The notes under the pieces are model-generated. The model ran no database searches, was not told where the DNA came from, and worked only from the letters and a program-made list of their open reading frames with translations. 64,000 bases of DNA from Bacteroidota bacterium (lineage in GTDB: Bacteria > Bacteroidota > Bacteroidia > Flavobacteriales > Flavobacteriaceae): contig JAFDZC010000005.1 of assembly GCA_018267095.1 (NCBI GenBank), positions 1 through 64,000 on the forward strand, read 5' to 3'. Numbering within the stretch: position 1 is the stretch's first letter; each line of letters begins with the position of its first letter. The position numbers were made by a program, and so were the translations under genes. This document shows, one piece after another, positions 16,544-25,398 of the stretch.

Positions 16544-18295
16544 TCAAAAATCAAACTTATAATTCGCGCCTAATAAAATCTGAAATGATTGCACCGGATA
16601 ATTGAGCCATTTTTGATAAGCTTGATTTCCGAGGTTGTTCAAACGCAAAAAAGCAGTCAAGCGATCGCTGTATTTGTATCCTACATGAGCGTTGGCGTCA
16701 AAGTATGCTTTAACCGTTTTCACATTGTCAGTTGCGACAATCGGCAGCACATCTAAATTGGTTTGACGATCTTTGCGATCCCCTACAAAAAACACTTTAG
16801 TTCCAGCATACCATTTCTGAGTAATATTCACATCAAGATTGGCAGCAAGCTCAATTTGTGGTAAGTTCCAAGGTTCAGCCTCATAATCCATGGTGTATTG
16901 ATTAAAAGTTCCGTTGACACCGAATGAAATGTTTTTGGTAAAATCAGCTCTGAGTTCGCCAAACAACCGTAAAGTGCGCACTAAATCATAGGTTACTCCA
17001 AATGAGTTTCCGTATTGATACATTTCTTTAATCACCGGAATATCGTGAAAATCATTGGCTACAAAAAGCGGTTTGTTTTTCTCATTGAGCAAAGCGCCTT
17101 TGACGTTATAACTGATGTTACTGGCCAGTTTACCTTTGAGTCCGGCATAAACTTCATATTGGCGATCGGTCGGAGCTACAATCAAGGTTGGAGAAACATA
17201 GAGATTTTCGTTGGCAAAATTGCGGTAAGAATTCTGCTCCAATCCACCGTCAATTCCAGTGTAGAACATCATGTATTGATCGACAATTTTGAGCGTGGCA
17301 TTGGCCCGCGGATAAAAGAAAAGTTCACTGTCGCTGTGTTCGCTGTCGATTCCGTAAACCAAAGCCGCTCCGATGCTGAATGACCAAGCGTCTTTTTTCA
17401 TACCGAAACTCGGGTAAACACCAATGTTGGTATACGAATACTTAAAACCATCAGCTCCGCTGTAATCTTGATTAAATGAACCCGAAAGATGATCTACGGA
17501 AAATTCAGTAGTCACATGTTTGTTGAGCATATCAAAGTTCAAAGTCGGCTTCAAAACAAAACGATTCTCGGCAGATTTGAAGGCATCCCAAAAACGATTG
17601 TATTTCAAATCAACACCATTAAAAATACTTTCTTTGAATTTGAGTTTTCCGCCTAATGAAAAATTGTTGTACGACTGCATTTGGTCAATATTCCCTATGG
17701 CTTGATTAATTTCAGCCGGTGTTAAAGCTTGTCCGAATTCATCCGGTAAGCCATACCAATATTGACGTTGCATCTGATAACCCAAATCGGCATTCCAAGA
17801 GTAGTTTTTTTGACGACTTCCGTAGGTCAAATCGAGTGCAGTATTTGAAAACTTGCTGTCGAGTTTTGATTCTTTAATATCCGAAAATGACGATAAATGT
17901 TTGAACATTCCCGCGGCGTAATCAGTATCGTTGATGTCATGGGTCACGTATAATTCACCTAAAACATTCAAAAAACTACCCACACCACCAGTCACATAAT
18001 TGCGATACAATCGCTGTTTTTGTTCTTGATCCACATTGGCAGCTTTTCCTTTAGAAGGTACAAAAGTCGAAGCCACCGGAAAAGAATAAATCGAATATGT
18101 TATGGTTTCTTTCTTGGTATTGTCTTCGTCCTCGAGCGGCGGGTTTTCTTTTACTTTAAAAGCATCTGAAATAGTTGGCGTATATGGTTTGACCACATTG
18201 ACCACTTCGGTTCCGATGTTCTCGTCTTTTTTCTGGGCCGACAACTGATTGACCACAAACAAAGTCAGTAAGATATGTTGAATCTTGATTTTCAT
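16544..18295 (-). CDS. Outer-membrane beta-barrel protein, TonB-receptor-like without plug
   Basis: A 583-residue protein starting at the ATG 18295 with a signal peptide ('KIQHILLTLFVVNQLSAQK'). Mature residues about 25-60 hold 'TEVVNVVKPYTPTISDAFKV', then a long series of alternating amphipathic strands rich in Tyr, Phe and Asn with many 'Y..(N/G).F' turns. It ends 'QILLGANYKFDF', a terminal-Phe beta signal for BAM insertion. Late strands ('KYSDRLTAFLRLNNLGNQAYQKWLNYPVQ') resemble the end of TonB-dependent receptors ('N(L/I)..(K/Q)...'), but I find no TonB box or plug domain. It follows the TPR gene by 86 nt and probably shares its mRNA. It may form an outer-membrane complex with it; cargo and ligand are unknown. 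Confidence 0.75.
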   Translation of the reverse strand: MKIKIQHILLTLFVVNQLSAQKKDENIGTEVVNVVKPYTPTISDAFKVKENPPLEDEDNTKKETITYSIYSFPVASTFVPSKGKAANVDQEQKQRLYRNYVTGGVGSFLNVLGELYVTHDINDTDYAAGMFKHLSSFSDIKESKLDSKFSNTALDLTYGSRQKNYSWNADLGYQMQRQYWYGLPDEFGQALTPAEINQAIGNIDQMQSYNNFSLGGKLKFKESIFNGVDLKYNRFWDAFKSAENRFVLKPTLNFDMLNKHVTTEFSVDHLSGSFNQDYSGADGFKYSYTNIGVYPSFGMKKDAWSFSIGAALVYGIDSEHSDSELFFYPRANATLKIVDQYMMFYTGIDGGLEQNSYRNFANENLYVSPTLIVAPTDRQYEVYAGLKGKLASNISYNVKGALLNEKNKPLFVANDFHDIPVIKEMYQYGNSFGVTYDLVRTLRLFGELRADFTKNISFGVNGTFNQYTMDYEAEPWNLPQIELAANLDVNITQKWYAGTKVFFVGDRKDRQTNLDVLPIVATDNVKTVKAYFDANAHVGYKYSDRLTAFLRLNNLGNQAYQKWLNYPVQSFQILLGANYKFDF

Positions 18296-18381
18296 AATTT
18301 TTATTTTAGTTGCTGAGCGGCTGGGCAAACAAGCTTCTGAGTTTCATTTCAGGTACTCAGTAACGCTTCAACTTAGTAGCT

Positions 18382-21300
18382 TTAGTTTTGAATAGATGAA
18401 TTGGTTTGTGCCTCTTGGGCTTTAATGGTTGAAAGTTCGGTTTGTGCTTCGGCAACAATTTCCGAGAAAGCCGTAAAATTCTTGATTACGCTGTCTAATA
18501 TATAGGTAGCTTGAAAACTGTCTTTGAGGCCGTAAAAATTCTTGGCCATCACAATCAAACCTTTGGCTCCAAAATATTTATATCCCGAATAATCTTTTGA
18601 AAGCTTTTGAACCGCGGTGTTAGAAGCTTCAAACTTGCCGTCTTTGTTCTTGAAATAAGCGTCGTAATACAAAGCTTCAGCGGCCAATTCACCACGGGCA
18701 ATAGTTTGTAATTTGGCATAAGCAGCACGCGCTTTCACTTCATCACCGGTCTGAATCGCCGCACGCGCCACAATGATTTGGGCATCTGATTTTACCTTGT
18801 TATCGGTTTTAGGATTGGCCATTACTTTTTCGGCATAAATTACCGCATTCGAAAAATCCTTGGTTTCATAATAAGTTTTCATCAAATTAGATTGCGCAAA
18901 AGTGATGTTCTGCGGAAAATCAGCTTCAGATTCTAAACGTTTTAGCGTGCTGATTGTTTTTTCAGAGTTGTCCTTTTTAAGATAAATTTCAGCCAAACGC
19001 GCGAGCGATGGTTCGGTAAATTCGTTGCGCGGTTTACCTACAACATATTCGTAATGTGACACTGATTTATCGGGATTTCCATCGGCAAAATACGATTGCG
19101 CCAAATAGAAATTCGTTTTGAGCGCATGCACTCCATTCGGGAATTTCGACACATATCCGCTCAAATTCGAAATCGCTTGTTTGGTATTGTTTTGCAGATA
19201 TTGTTTTTCGGCTGCTTCAAAAGTATCGTTGTCGAGTTCGGCATCGGTCACCGCAACAAAATCCAAAGTTTTAACCCAACTGGCGTATTCGTCGATTTTG
19301 CCGTTGTCGAGGTAAATCAAACGAGCCGTCGCCACAGCTTCAACTGCTTCAGGGCTTTTTGGATATTCAGCGGCTAGTTTTTTGAATTTTGTTAATGCTT
19401 GCCCATCATTCTCGGCATTGTAATATACCAAGCCTTGACGCAAAATGGCTTTAGAAGCGTAGTTTCCGGTTTTAGATTCGGCCAACAATTGGTCGTAAGT
19501 TCTGATGGCTTCGTCGTTTTTCTTCTCGGTTACATAAGTGTTTCCGAGTTCAAACATGGCATCGTCGCGGTATTGCGATTTTGGGTAATTGGCAATTACT
19601 TTTTTAAGATCTTCAATCTTTTTGTCATTGCGCGCTACAAATCCGTAGCTGATGGCTTTTTGAAAAGCAGCGTAATCCGCATCGACACTTTTGAGCTCGA
19701 CCACTTTGTTATAGGCTTCCATCGCCGGCCAGTATTTAGCCATGACAAATCGGCAATCAGCCAAACGCAAATAAGCATCGTTCAAGCGAACTTTATCGTC
19801 TTTAGCTCGGTCAACATACAACTGAAATTCGTTTCCGGCCTCGTCGTATTGTTTGAGTTTGAAATACGCATAAGCCATGTTGTAATTAATATTCTTGAAC
19901 TCCGGTGTGTCTTTGGCTTCGGCATATCCTACAAACTGTTTGAAGCTTGCCAGCGATTCTGAAAAATTATCCAAACCATATTCGGTTTCGCCTTTCCAAA
20001 ACGAAGCGCGCGCCGAGAAACGGGCATCAACCGGTTGCGCCAACGATTTTTTAAACATCGCCAAAGCTTCGGTGTAATTGCCATCGGTGTATAATTCTAA
20101 GCCGCGATACAACGTAACTTTTTGATAAGCCGATTTGTTTTGGGCTGAAGTTTTGTTTTTCTCGAGCAAATCGAGCGCACCTTTGTAGTTTTTTGAAGTG
20201 ATGTACGAATTAATCAGCAAAGTTTCGATTTCATTTTTGCTCGGTGAATTCGGATATTTTTGAATAAACGCAAACAAAACATCCGGAACCGGTTGGTATG
20301 AATTACCGATTTCGTAACTGATTTTGGCGTAATTCAAATGCGCGTCTTCTTGAATTTTCAAATCAAAATTCATCTCGGAAGCGTTTTTAAAAGCATTGAG
20401 TGCTTGTTGCTTTTTGTTGGTTTTGAAATAGCTTTCACCCAAGTGATAATAAGCATTTTGCGCTACAGCATCTTTTCCGTCGATGATTTTATTGAACTGG
20501 GCAATGGCGTTTTCGTAATCGCCTTTTTGGTAATACACATAACCGAGTTGGTAAAAATCGGTATTGCTCCACTTGCCTTTTTTGCCTTTGTATTCGTTCA
20601 AATACGGCAAGGCTTTGTTGAAATCTTTGAGGTTGAAATAACTTTCACCGATGATTTTATTGAGTTCTGATTTTTCTTGCGCGTTAGATTTAGGCAAAGC
20701 TTTTACGCCGAGTTCAATGGCTTTTTGAAAATTGCCCGATTTAAAAGCCATATCTGCTTTAAAATAGGAGAGTTTTTCTTCGTATTTTTCTTCACCTTCA
20801 ACAGCTTCAAAATATTTGGATGCTTCTTTGTAATCATTGCCTTCATAGGCCATAAAGCCCAAATAATACTTGGCTTGCGATCCATAATCGCGTGAATTGA
20901 TTACTTTGTTGAAAAAACCAGAAGCTTCTTTTTTCTTTCCGGCGCTAAACAAACAATAGCCTTTTTGAAAGTAAAAGCGGTCTTGATCTTCATAATCCAA
21001 GGTGTTTTCATTGACTTTTTCTGACCATTCGAGCGCTTGAGGAAATTTACCTTGATTAAAATAGTAACGCGAAACGCCTAAATAAGCCTCGTTTTGTTTG
21101 GGACTTGTCGGATAATCGCGTACAAAACGTTCGATTTGTTCATCTGCATCGGGTTGCTCTAGATGGATTCCGCAATTGGCGCTGTAAAAAGCACAATCGG
21201 CTAGAATTTCGGCATCTTTGGATTCTGATTTTACGCGATCAAAAATAATTTGGGCAGACTGATATTGTGCCGCTTTGTACAAAGCTACCGCGCGATCAAA

Positions 21301-21402
21301 ATCTTCTGAAGGATAAGTATAAATAGCCGATTTTTGAGCTGAAACCGAACCGATTCCCATCCATAATAAACCGATAAATAAAAGGGATTTTTTGCGCATC
21401 AT
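18382..21402 (-). CDS. Large periplasmic tetratricopeptide-repeat protein
   Basis: A 1006-residue protein with a clear signal peptide (about 1-22, ending 'GIGSVSAQ'). The rest is built almost wholly of TPR-like helical pairs, for example 'YYLGFMAYEGNDYKEASKYF' (about 180-199), 'YYHLGESYFKTNKKQQALNAF' (about 315-335) and 'AMFELGNTYVTEKKNDEAIRTY' (about 620-641). I count at least twelve units. No enzyme motif, lipobox or membrane segment is visible past the signal, so the protein is probably periplasmic. Homologues in Flavobacteria are annotated only as TPR proteins. It is the first gene of a set with the barrel protein and the GreA-like protein. A scaffold role in outer-membrane assembly is inference. 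Confidence 0.85.
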   Translation of the reverse strand: MMRKKSLLFIGLLWMGIGSVSAQKSAIYTYPSEDFDRAVALYKAAQYQSAQIIFDRVKSESKDAEILADCAFYSANCGIHLEQPDADEQIERFVRDYPTSPKQNEAYLGVSRYYFNQGKFPQALEWSEKVNENTLDYEDQDRFYFQKGYCLFSAGKKKEASGFFNKVINSRDYGSQAKYYLGFMAYEGNDYKEASKYFEAVEGEEKYEEKLSYFKADMAFKSGNFQKAIELGVKALPKSNAQEKSELNKIIGESYFNLKDFNKALPYLNEYKGKKGKWSNTDFYQLGYVYYQKGDYENAIAQFNKIIDGKDAVAQNAYYHLGESYFKTNKKQQALNAFKNASEMNFDLKIQEDAHLNYAKISYEIGNSYQPVPDVLFAFIQKYPNSPSKNEIETLLINSYITSKNYKGALDLLEKNKTSAQNKSAYQKVTLYRGLELYTDGNYTEALAMFKKSLAQPVDARFSARASFWKGETEYGLDNFSESLASFKQFVGYAEAKDTPEFKNINYNMAYAYFKLKQYDEAGNEFQLYVDRAKDDKVRLNDAYLRLADCRFVMAKYWPAMEAYNKVVELKSVDADYAAFQKAISYGFVARNDKKIEDLKKVIANYPKSQYRDDAMFELGNTYVTEKKNDEAIRTYDQLLAESKTGNYASKAILRQGLVYYNAENDGQALTKFKKLAAEYPKSPEAVEAVATARLIYLDNGKIDEYASWVKTLDFVAVTDAELDNDTFEAAEKQYLQNNTKQAISNLSGYVSKFPNGVHALKTNFYLAQSYFADGNPDKSVSHYEYVVGKPRNEFTEPSLARLAEIYLKKDNSEKTISTLKRLESEADFPQNITFAQSNLMKTYYETKDFSNAVIYAEKVMANPKTDNKVKSDAQIIVARAAIQTGDEVKARAAYAKLQTIARGELAAEALYYDAYFKNKDGKFEASNTAVQKLSKDYSGYKYFGAKGLIVMAKNFYGLKDSFQATYILDSVIKNFTAFSEIVAEAQTELSTIKAQEAQTNSSIQN

Positions 21403-21421
21403 GCAAGTTTGTTTAGAAGTC

Positions 21422-21429
21422 CAAATGTA
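21422..21429 (-). promoter_or_regulatory. Candidate -7 box of the TPR gene
   Basis: Minus-strand TACATTTG matches TAnnTTTG and lies 19 nt before the TPR start. A TTG occurs 26 nt upstream, farther than usual. Confidence 0.35.
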
Positions 21430-21570
21430 TTGTATTCACTGAGCTATAACGAAGTCAATTTTGCTTTTATTATAAACATTTTTTTTAACAAGACGCTTTT
21501 TAAAAATGTGGGTTGCGGAAATTACATACATTTACACAAGACTCAACCCAATTAAATCAAGCAAAATCAG

Positions 21571-22725
21571 GTGAAAAAAGAAATCTCCATTGTGATGCCT
21601 TGCCTCAACGAAGCCGAAACTTTGGCCGTTTGCATTGAAAAAGCACGCGGTTTTCTGGATAAAAATCAAATTCAAGGCGAAATCATCGTTGCCGACAACG
21701 GCAGTCAAGACGGTTCGCAGAGCATAGCTGTCAACAGTGGAGCCATTCTGACTGAAGCTTCAAAAAAAGGATACGGTGAAGCGCTCAAAGTCGGATTCGA
21801 AAAAGCTTCGGGACAATATATCATCATGGGTGATGCTGATAATAGTTATGATTTTAGCGCCTTAGACGAGTTTGTTCAAAAAATGCGCTCGGGTAATGAT
21901 TTGGTCATTGGCAACCGATTCAAAGGCGGTATTCAAAAAAATGCCATGCCTTTTTTGCATCAATATGTTGGCAATCCGGTTTTGTCATTTTTGGGAAGGC
22001 TTTTTTTTAAATCAACCATCGGTGATTTTCATTGTGGACTCAGAGCCATTTCTGCCGAAGCATATCAAAAATTGAATTTGAATACTTCAGGCATGGAATT
22101 CGCCTCTGAGATGATTGTTAAAGCGCATTTGATAAACCTCAAAATCACTGAAGTTCCAACGATTCTTTATCCCGATGGTCGCAGCCGAAAACCCCATCTA
22201 AAAACCTGGAGCGACGGTTGGCGACATTTGCGTTTTTTGCTGTTGTATAGTCCGAATTGGTTGTTTTTATTTCCGGGTGTATTGCTCATAAGCATTGGTT
22301 TGGGGCTTTCTGTTGCATTGTTGTTTGGGCCGATACATTTGTCCAAAATCACTTTTGATATACACACCCTTTTGTATGCGTGCGCTTTTGTAATTAGCGG
22401 ATTTCAGTTTGTACTGTTTTACGGACTTACAAAAGTTTTTGCCGTAACTCAGGGCTTGCTTTTGAAAAGCCAACGATACACTTCTTTTTTTAAAATAATC
22501 AACCTTGAACGCGGATTAATTTTAGGTTTTTTGATGACCAGCTTAGGCATTGGTTTGAGTGTTTATGGGTTTTCAATTTGGTCTGCAAAGGGCTTCGGCA
22601 ACTTAGAATCAAGCCAAACGCTGCGCATCGTTATTCCGGCTGTAACCATCAGTATACTGGGGCTTCAAACTGTATTATTCAGCTTTTTCTTTAGTATTTT
22701 GGGGTTAAAAGATAACCCTCGATGA
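21571..22725 (+). CDS. Family 2 glycosyltransferase with C-terminal membrane segments
   Basis: A 384-residue GtrB/dolichyl-phosphate-mannose-synthase-like enzyme that would transfer sugar from a nucleotide donor to a polyprenyl-phosphate carrier on the inner membrane. It starts with GTG at 21571. The GT-A domain shows 'IVMPCLNEAETL' (about 6-17), 'VADNGSQDGSQSIA' (about 40-53), the metal site 'MGDADNSYDF' (about 90-99), 'IGNRFKGG' (about 115-122) and 'FHCGLRAI' (about 153-160). About four hydrophobic segments follow residue 225. This layout, GT-A plus 2-4 membrane spans, is usual for lipid-linked sugar donors. Donor sugar is not predictable. It opens the glycosyltransferase cluster. Confidence 0.9.
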   Translation: MKKEISIVMPCLNEAETLAVCIEKARGFLDKNQIQGEIIVADNGSQDGSQSIAVNSGAILTEASKKGYGEALKVGFEKASGQYIIMGDADNSYDFSALDEFVQKMRSGNDLVIGNRFKGGIQKNAMPFLHQYVGNPVLSFLGRLFFKSTIGDFHCGLRAISAEAYQKLNLNTSGMEFASEMIVKAHLINLKITEVPTILYPDGRSRKPHLKTWSDGWRHLRFLLLYSPNWLFLFPGVLLISIGLGLSVALLFGPIHLSKITFDIHTLLYACAFVISGFQFVLFYGLTKVFAVTQGLLLKSQRYTSFFKIINLERGLILGFLMTSLGIGLSVYGFSIWSAKGFGNLESSQTLRIVIPAVTISILGLQTVLFSFFFSILGLKDNPR

Positions 22726-22894
22726 TTTTTTCTTACCTGGCATTTTGTATAGGCTCATAAGAATTGGCTCAAGAAAAACGTTTTGAACACAAATCAAGTA
22801 TTTTGTCAACCATAAAAAATGAATCGAAAATACAGCGCAATTATTTTTGATTCCTGTCATAACTTATTACATTTACCGCACTAACCAAAAGCAT

Positions 22895-23578
22895 ATGTCA
22901 ACTCCAGTTTTATCGCTAAAAAACGTCAACATCTATCAAACCGGAAAGGTTATTCTTTCAAATGTCAACCTCGAAATCGAGCAAGGTGAATTTTTATACA
23001 TCATCGGAAAAACCGGTACCGGAAAAAGTAGTCTGATGCGTACTTTATATGCTGATTTACCTTTAGCTGAGGGCCAAGGAAGTGTTGTAGGCTTTGATTT
23101 AGCAACCCTGAAAGACGATCAAATTCCATTTTTAAGAAGAAAACTCGGAATCGTTTTTCAAGATTTTAGATTGCTTCCCGACAGAACAGTCAAAGAGAAT
23201 ATGCTTTTTGTGCTCAAAGCTACCGGTTGGAACAACGCCCAAGAAATGCAAGCCAAAATTGACGAAGTACTCGAAAAAGTTGACTTGCGTGCCGTGGCCG
23301 AAAAAATGCCACATCAACTCTCCGGTGGTGAACAACAACGCGTAGGTATTGCGCGCGCACTACTGAATGATCCGGATTTGATTTTGGCCGATGAACCTAC
23401 CGGAAATCTAGATCCGCAAACCAGTGTCGAGGTGATGGAAGTGCTCCGAAAAATTAATGCCAACGGAAAAACCATCATCATGGCCACCCATGACTATGCC
23501 CTTTTGTTAAAATATCCTTCAAAAACACTCAAATGCGAAGACAATCAAGTGTTTGAAGTGATTCAACGATCGGTTTAA
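22895..23578 (+). CDS. ftsE: FtsE-like ABC transporter ATPase
   Basis: A 227-residue ATPase from the ATG at 22895; the in-frame extension upstream is a hydrophobic, unlikely N-terminus. Walker A is 'GKTGTGKSSLMRTL' (about 37-50), the Q-loop 'VFQDFRLLPDRTVKEN' (about 87-102), the ABC signature 'LSGGEQQRVGIARALL' (about 142-157) with Walker B 'LILADEPTGNLDP' (about 162-174) and the H-loop 'MATHDY'. The 'FQDFRLLPDRTV.EN' form is typical of FtsE, which pairs with FtsX to activate cell-wall hydrolases at the septum. No ftsX is adjacent: the neighbour, overlapping by 1 nt, is a glycosyltransferase. In Flavobacteria ftsX is usually elsewhere. A LolD/MacB-type ATPase is the alternative. Confidence 0.85.
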   Translation: MSTPVLSLKNVNIYQTGKVILSNVNLEIEQGEFLYIIGKTGTGKSSLMRTLYADLPLAEGQGSVVGFDLATLKDDQIPFLRRKLGIVFQDFRLLPDRTVKENMLFVLKATGWNNAQEMQAKIDEVLEKVDLRAVAEKMPHQLSGGEQQRVGIARALLNDPDLILADEPTGNLDPQTSVEVMEVLRKINANGKTIIMATHDYALLLKYPSKTLKCEDNQVFEVIQRSV

Positions 23579-24471
23579 TGCTCTCTGTATTAATTCCGAC
23601 ATATAATTATTACACTTTACCGCTGGTGCAAGTCATTCAAAGACAAGCACAACTTGAAGCCATCGACTACGAAATTCTGGTTTTTGACGATGCTTCGCCA
23701 GACACCCAAATTATTGAGCAAAATCAAGCCATCAATGATTTAGCATATTGTTGCTACAAAGTTCATGAGCATAATTTGGGTCGTGCTGAAAATCGAAATC
23801 AGTTGGCTCTGAAAGCACAATATGATTGGCTTTTGTTTTTGGATTGCGATACTCAGCCAACTTCAGCTGACTTAATTAAAAACTATCTGACTTTTATTAA
23901 AAATTCAACGCATAATATTTGTTTTGGAGGATTGGCTTATCAGAAAACCCCGCCGCCCGCTGACGAGTTACTGCGCTGGATTTATGGTCAAAAACGCGAG
24001 GCATTGCCGGTTGATGTTCGATGTAAAAATCCATATCAATCAGCACTTGTATCAAATATATTAATCAAAAGAGATTTGGTCTTAAAACATCCTTTTGACA
24101 ACAAGCTCAAAAAATATGGCTTTGAAGATTTTGCATTCTTGGATCAGCTCAAAAAACAACAACTTGAAATAGCCCACCTAGCCAATCCGGTTTTTCATTT
24201 AAACCTAGAAAAATCATCTATTTTCTTGCAAAAACACCTCGAAGCTTTAAAACATTTACACGAACTCATCAAGCAAGATATTATCAAGCCAGAGGCAACC
24301 TCTATCGGCAAGTGGACAACGCTTCTTGAAAAATTTAAACTTGATTTATTGGTGTCGTTTTTTCACCGTTTTTGGGCACCTATCATCAAACAAAATCTCT
24401 TGTCAAAAAAGCCTTCCATGCTTTTATTTGACTTGTATAAATTAGGTTATTTTTGTTCTATTAAAACATAG
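23578..24471 (+). CDS. Family 2 glycosyltransferase
   Basis: A 297-residue GT-A glycosyltransferase. The nucleotide-sugar site is 'VLIPTYNYYTLPLV' (about 4-17) and 'VFDDASPDTQII' (about 39-50); 'NLGRAENRNQLA' (about 66-77) and the DxD-like 'LFLDCDTQPTSADLI' (about 90-104) follow. The acceptor half contains 'KYGFEDFAFLDQLKK' (about 177-191), where the Glu-Asp is a probable catalytic base. No membrane segment is evident. The ATG overlaps the ftsE stop by 1 nt (TAATG), so translation is probably coupled. The sugar and acceptor are unknown; surface polysaccharide or a lipid-linked glycan is likely from context. Confidence 0.85.
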   Translation: MLSVLIPTYNYYTLPLVQVIQRQAQLEAIDYEILVFDDASPDTQIIEQNQAINDLAYCCYKVHEHNLGRAENRNQLALKAQYDWLLFLDCDTQPTSADLIKNYLTFIKNSTHNICFGGLAYQKTPPPADELLRWIYGQKREALPVDVRCKNPYQSALVSNILIKRDLVLKHPFDNKLKKYGFEDFAFLDQLKKQQLEIAHLANPVFHLNLEKSSIFLQKHLEALKHLHELIKQDIIKPEATSIGKWTTLLEKFKLDLLVSFFHRFWAPIIKQNLLSKKPSMLLFDLYKLGYFCSIKT

Positions 24472-24474
24472 CCA

Positions 24475-25398
24475 ATGCCGTTTTTTTCAGTTATCATACC
24501 GGTTTACAACAAAGCAGCTTTTATTGAAAACACCATTAAAAGTGTACTCGAACAAGGTTTTGACAACTTTGAATTGATACTGATCAATGACGGTTCAACT
24601 GATGAAAGTGAAAAAGTCATCCAACAATTTTCTGATCCGCGCATCAGGTATTATTTTAAAAAAAACGAAGGCGTTTCATCGGCCAGAAACTTTGGAATTG
24701 AACTTTCAACGGCGCCTTATATTGCTTTTTTAGATGCCGACGATTATTGGTATCCTGATTTTTTAGCGCAAATGAAAAGGGCCATTGAGCTACATCCGCA
24801 ACACCAGATTTTTTCGGCGGCTTATGAAAATGAAATTCCGGGCAAAATATTTCCTGCAACTTATTCAATAGCCAAAACCGGAGCTTACCAAATTGTCGAT
24901 TATTTTGAAGCCAGCATGAAAACATCTGTTTTGTGGACTTCAAGCGCAGTTTTTGACAAAAAAGTTTTTGAACAAGTCGGCGTTTTTGACACCCAAATCA
25001 AAAGTGGCCAAGATACTGATTTGTGGATGCGACTGGGCTTCCACTATTCCATTGTTTTTATGTGGAAAATATTGGCTCGCTATATTTATGACGGCAATAG
25101 TCTCTCGAAACAAAAAGAGTTTTTGAATCAAAAAATGGATTTTGAAAAGTTCAAAGAAGCTGAGAAAACCAATCCGAAACTTAAAAAGTTCATCGATCAA
25201 AATTTGTTCTCGTTTGCTATCAGAAGTAAACTCAGCCGAGATTATCACCATTTTAATCTTCACAAACAACGCATCAACCCGGCAAATCTATCGCTCAAAA
25301 AAAAGATTCTTTTGCAATTACCCAGCTTTGTATTGCACAGATTGATCAAAGTAAATTGGTTGCTGGTTCGCTTAGGTCTTCAAAAATCAATATTCTAA
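24475..25398 (+). CDS. Family 2 glycosyltransferase
   Basis: A 307-residue GT-A enzyme of the WcaA/EpsJ class. Motifs are 'VIIPVYNKAAFIENTIKSVL' (about 6-25), 'LINDGSTDESEKV' (about 37-49), 'GVSSARNFGIELS' (about 66-78) and the DxD 'FLDADDYWYPDFL' (about 85-97). A later 'SGQDTDLWMRLG' (about 178-189) carries the conserved acidic catalytic residues. It lies 3 nt after the previous gene and overlaps the convergent GT4 gene by 4 nt at the 3' end. It is probably cytosolic or membrane-associated and adds a sugar to a surface glycan; specificity is not readable. Confidence 0.88.
   Translation: MPFFSVIIPVYNKAAFIENTIKSVLEQGFDNFELILINDGSTDESEKVIQQFSDPRIRYYFKKNEGVSSARNFGIELSTAPYIAFLDADDYWYPDFLAQMKRAIELHPQHQIFSAAYENEIPGKIFPATYSIAKTGAYQIVDYFEASMKTSVLWTSSAVFDKKVFEQVGVFDTQIKSGQDTDLWMRLGFHYSIVFMWKILARYIYDGNSLSKQKEFLNQKMDFEKFKEAEKTNPKLKKFIDQNLFSFAIRSKLSRDYHHFNLHKQRINPANLSLKKKILLQLPSFVLHRLIKVNWLLVRLGLQKSIF

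Noticed and set aside
19399-19962. 187-codon plus-strand frame inside the TPR gene
   Set aside because: It is antisense to a long, well-supported TPR protein; hydrophobic reading comes from the reverse of Lys/Glu-rich codons and no family is recognised.
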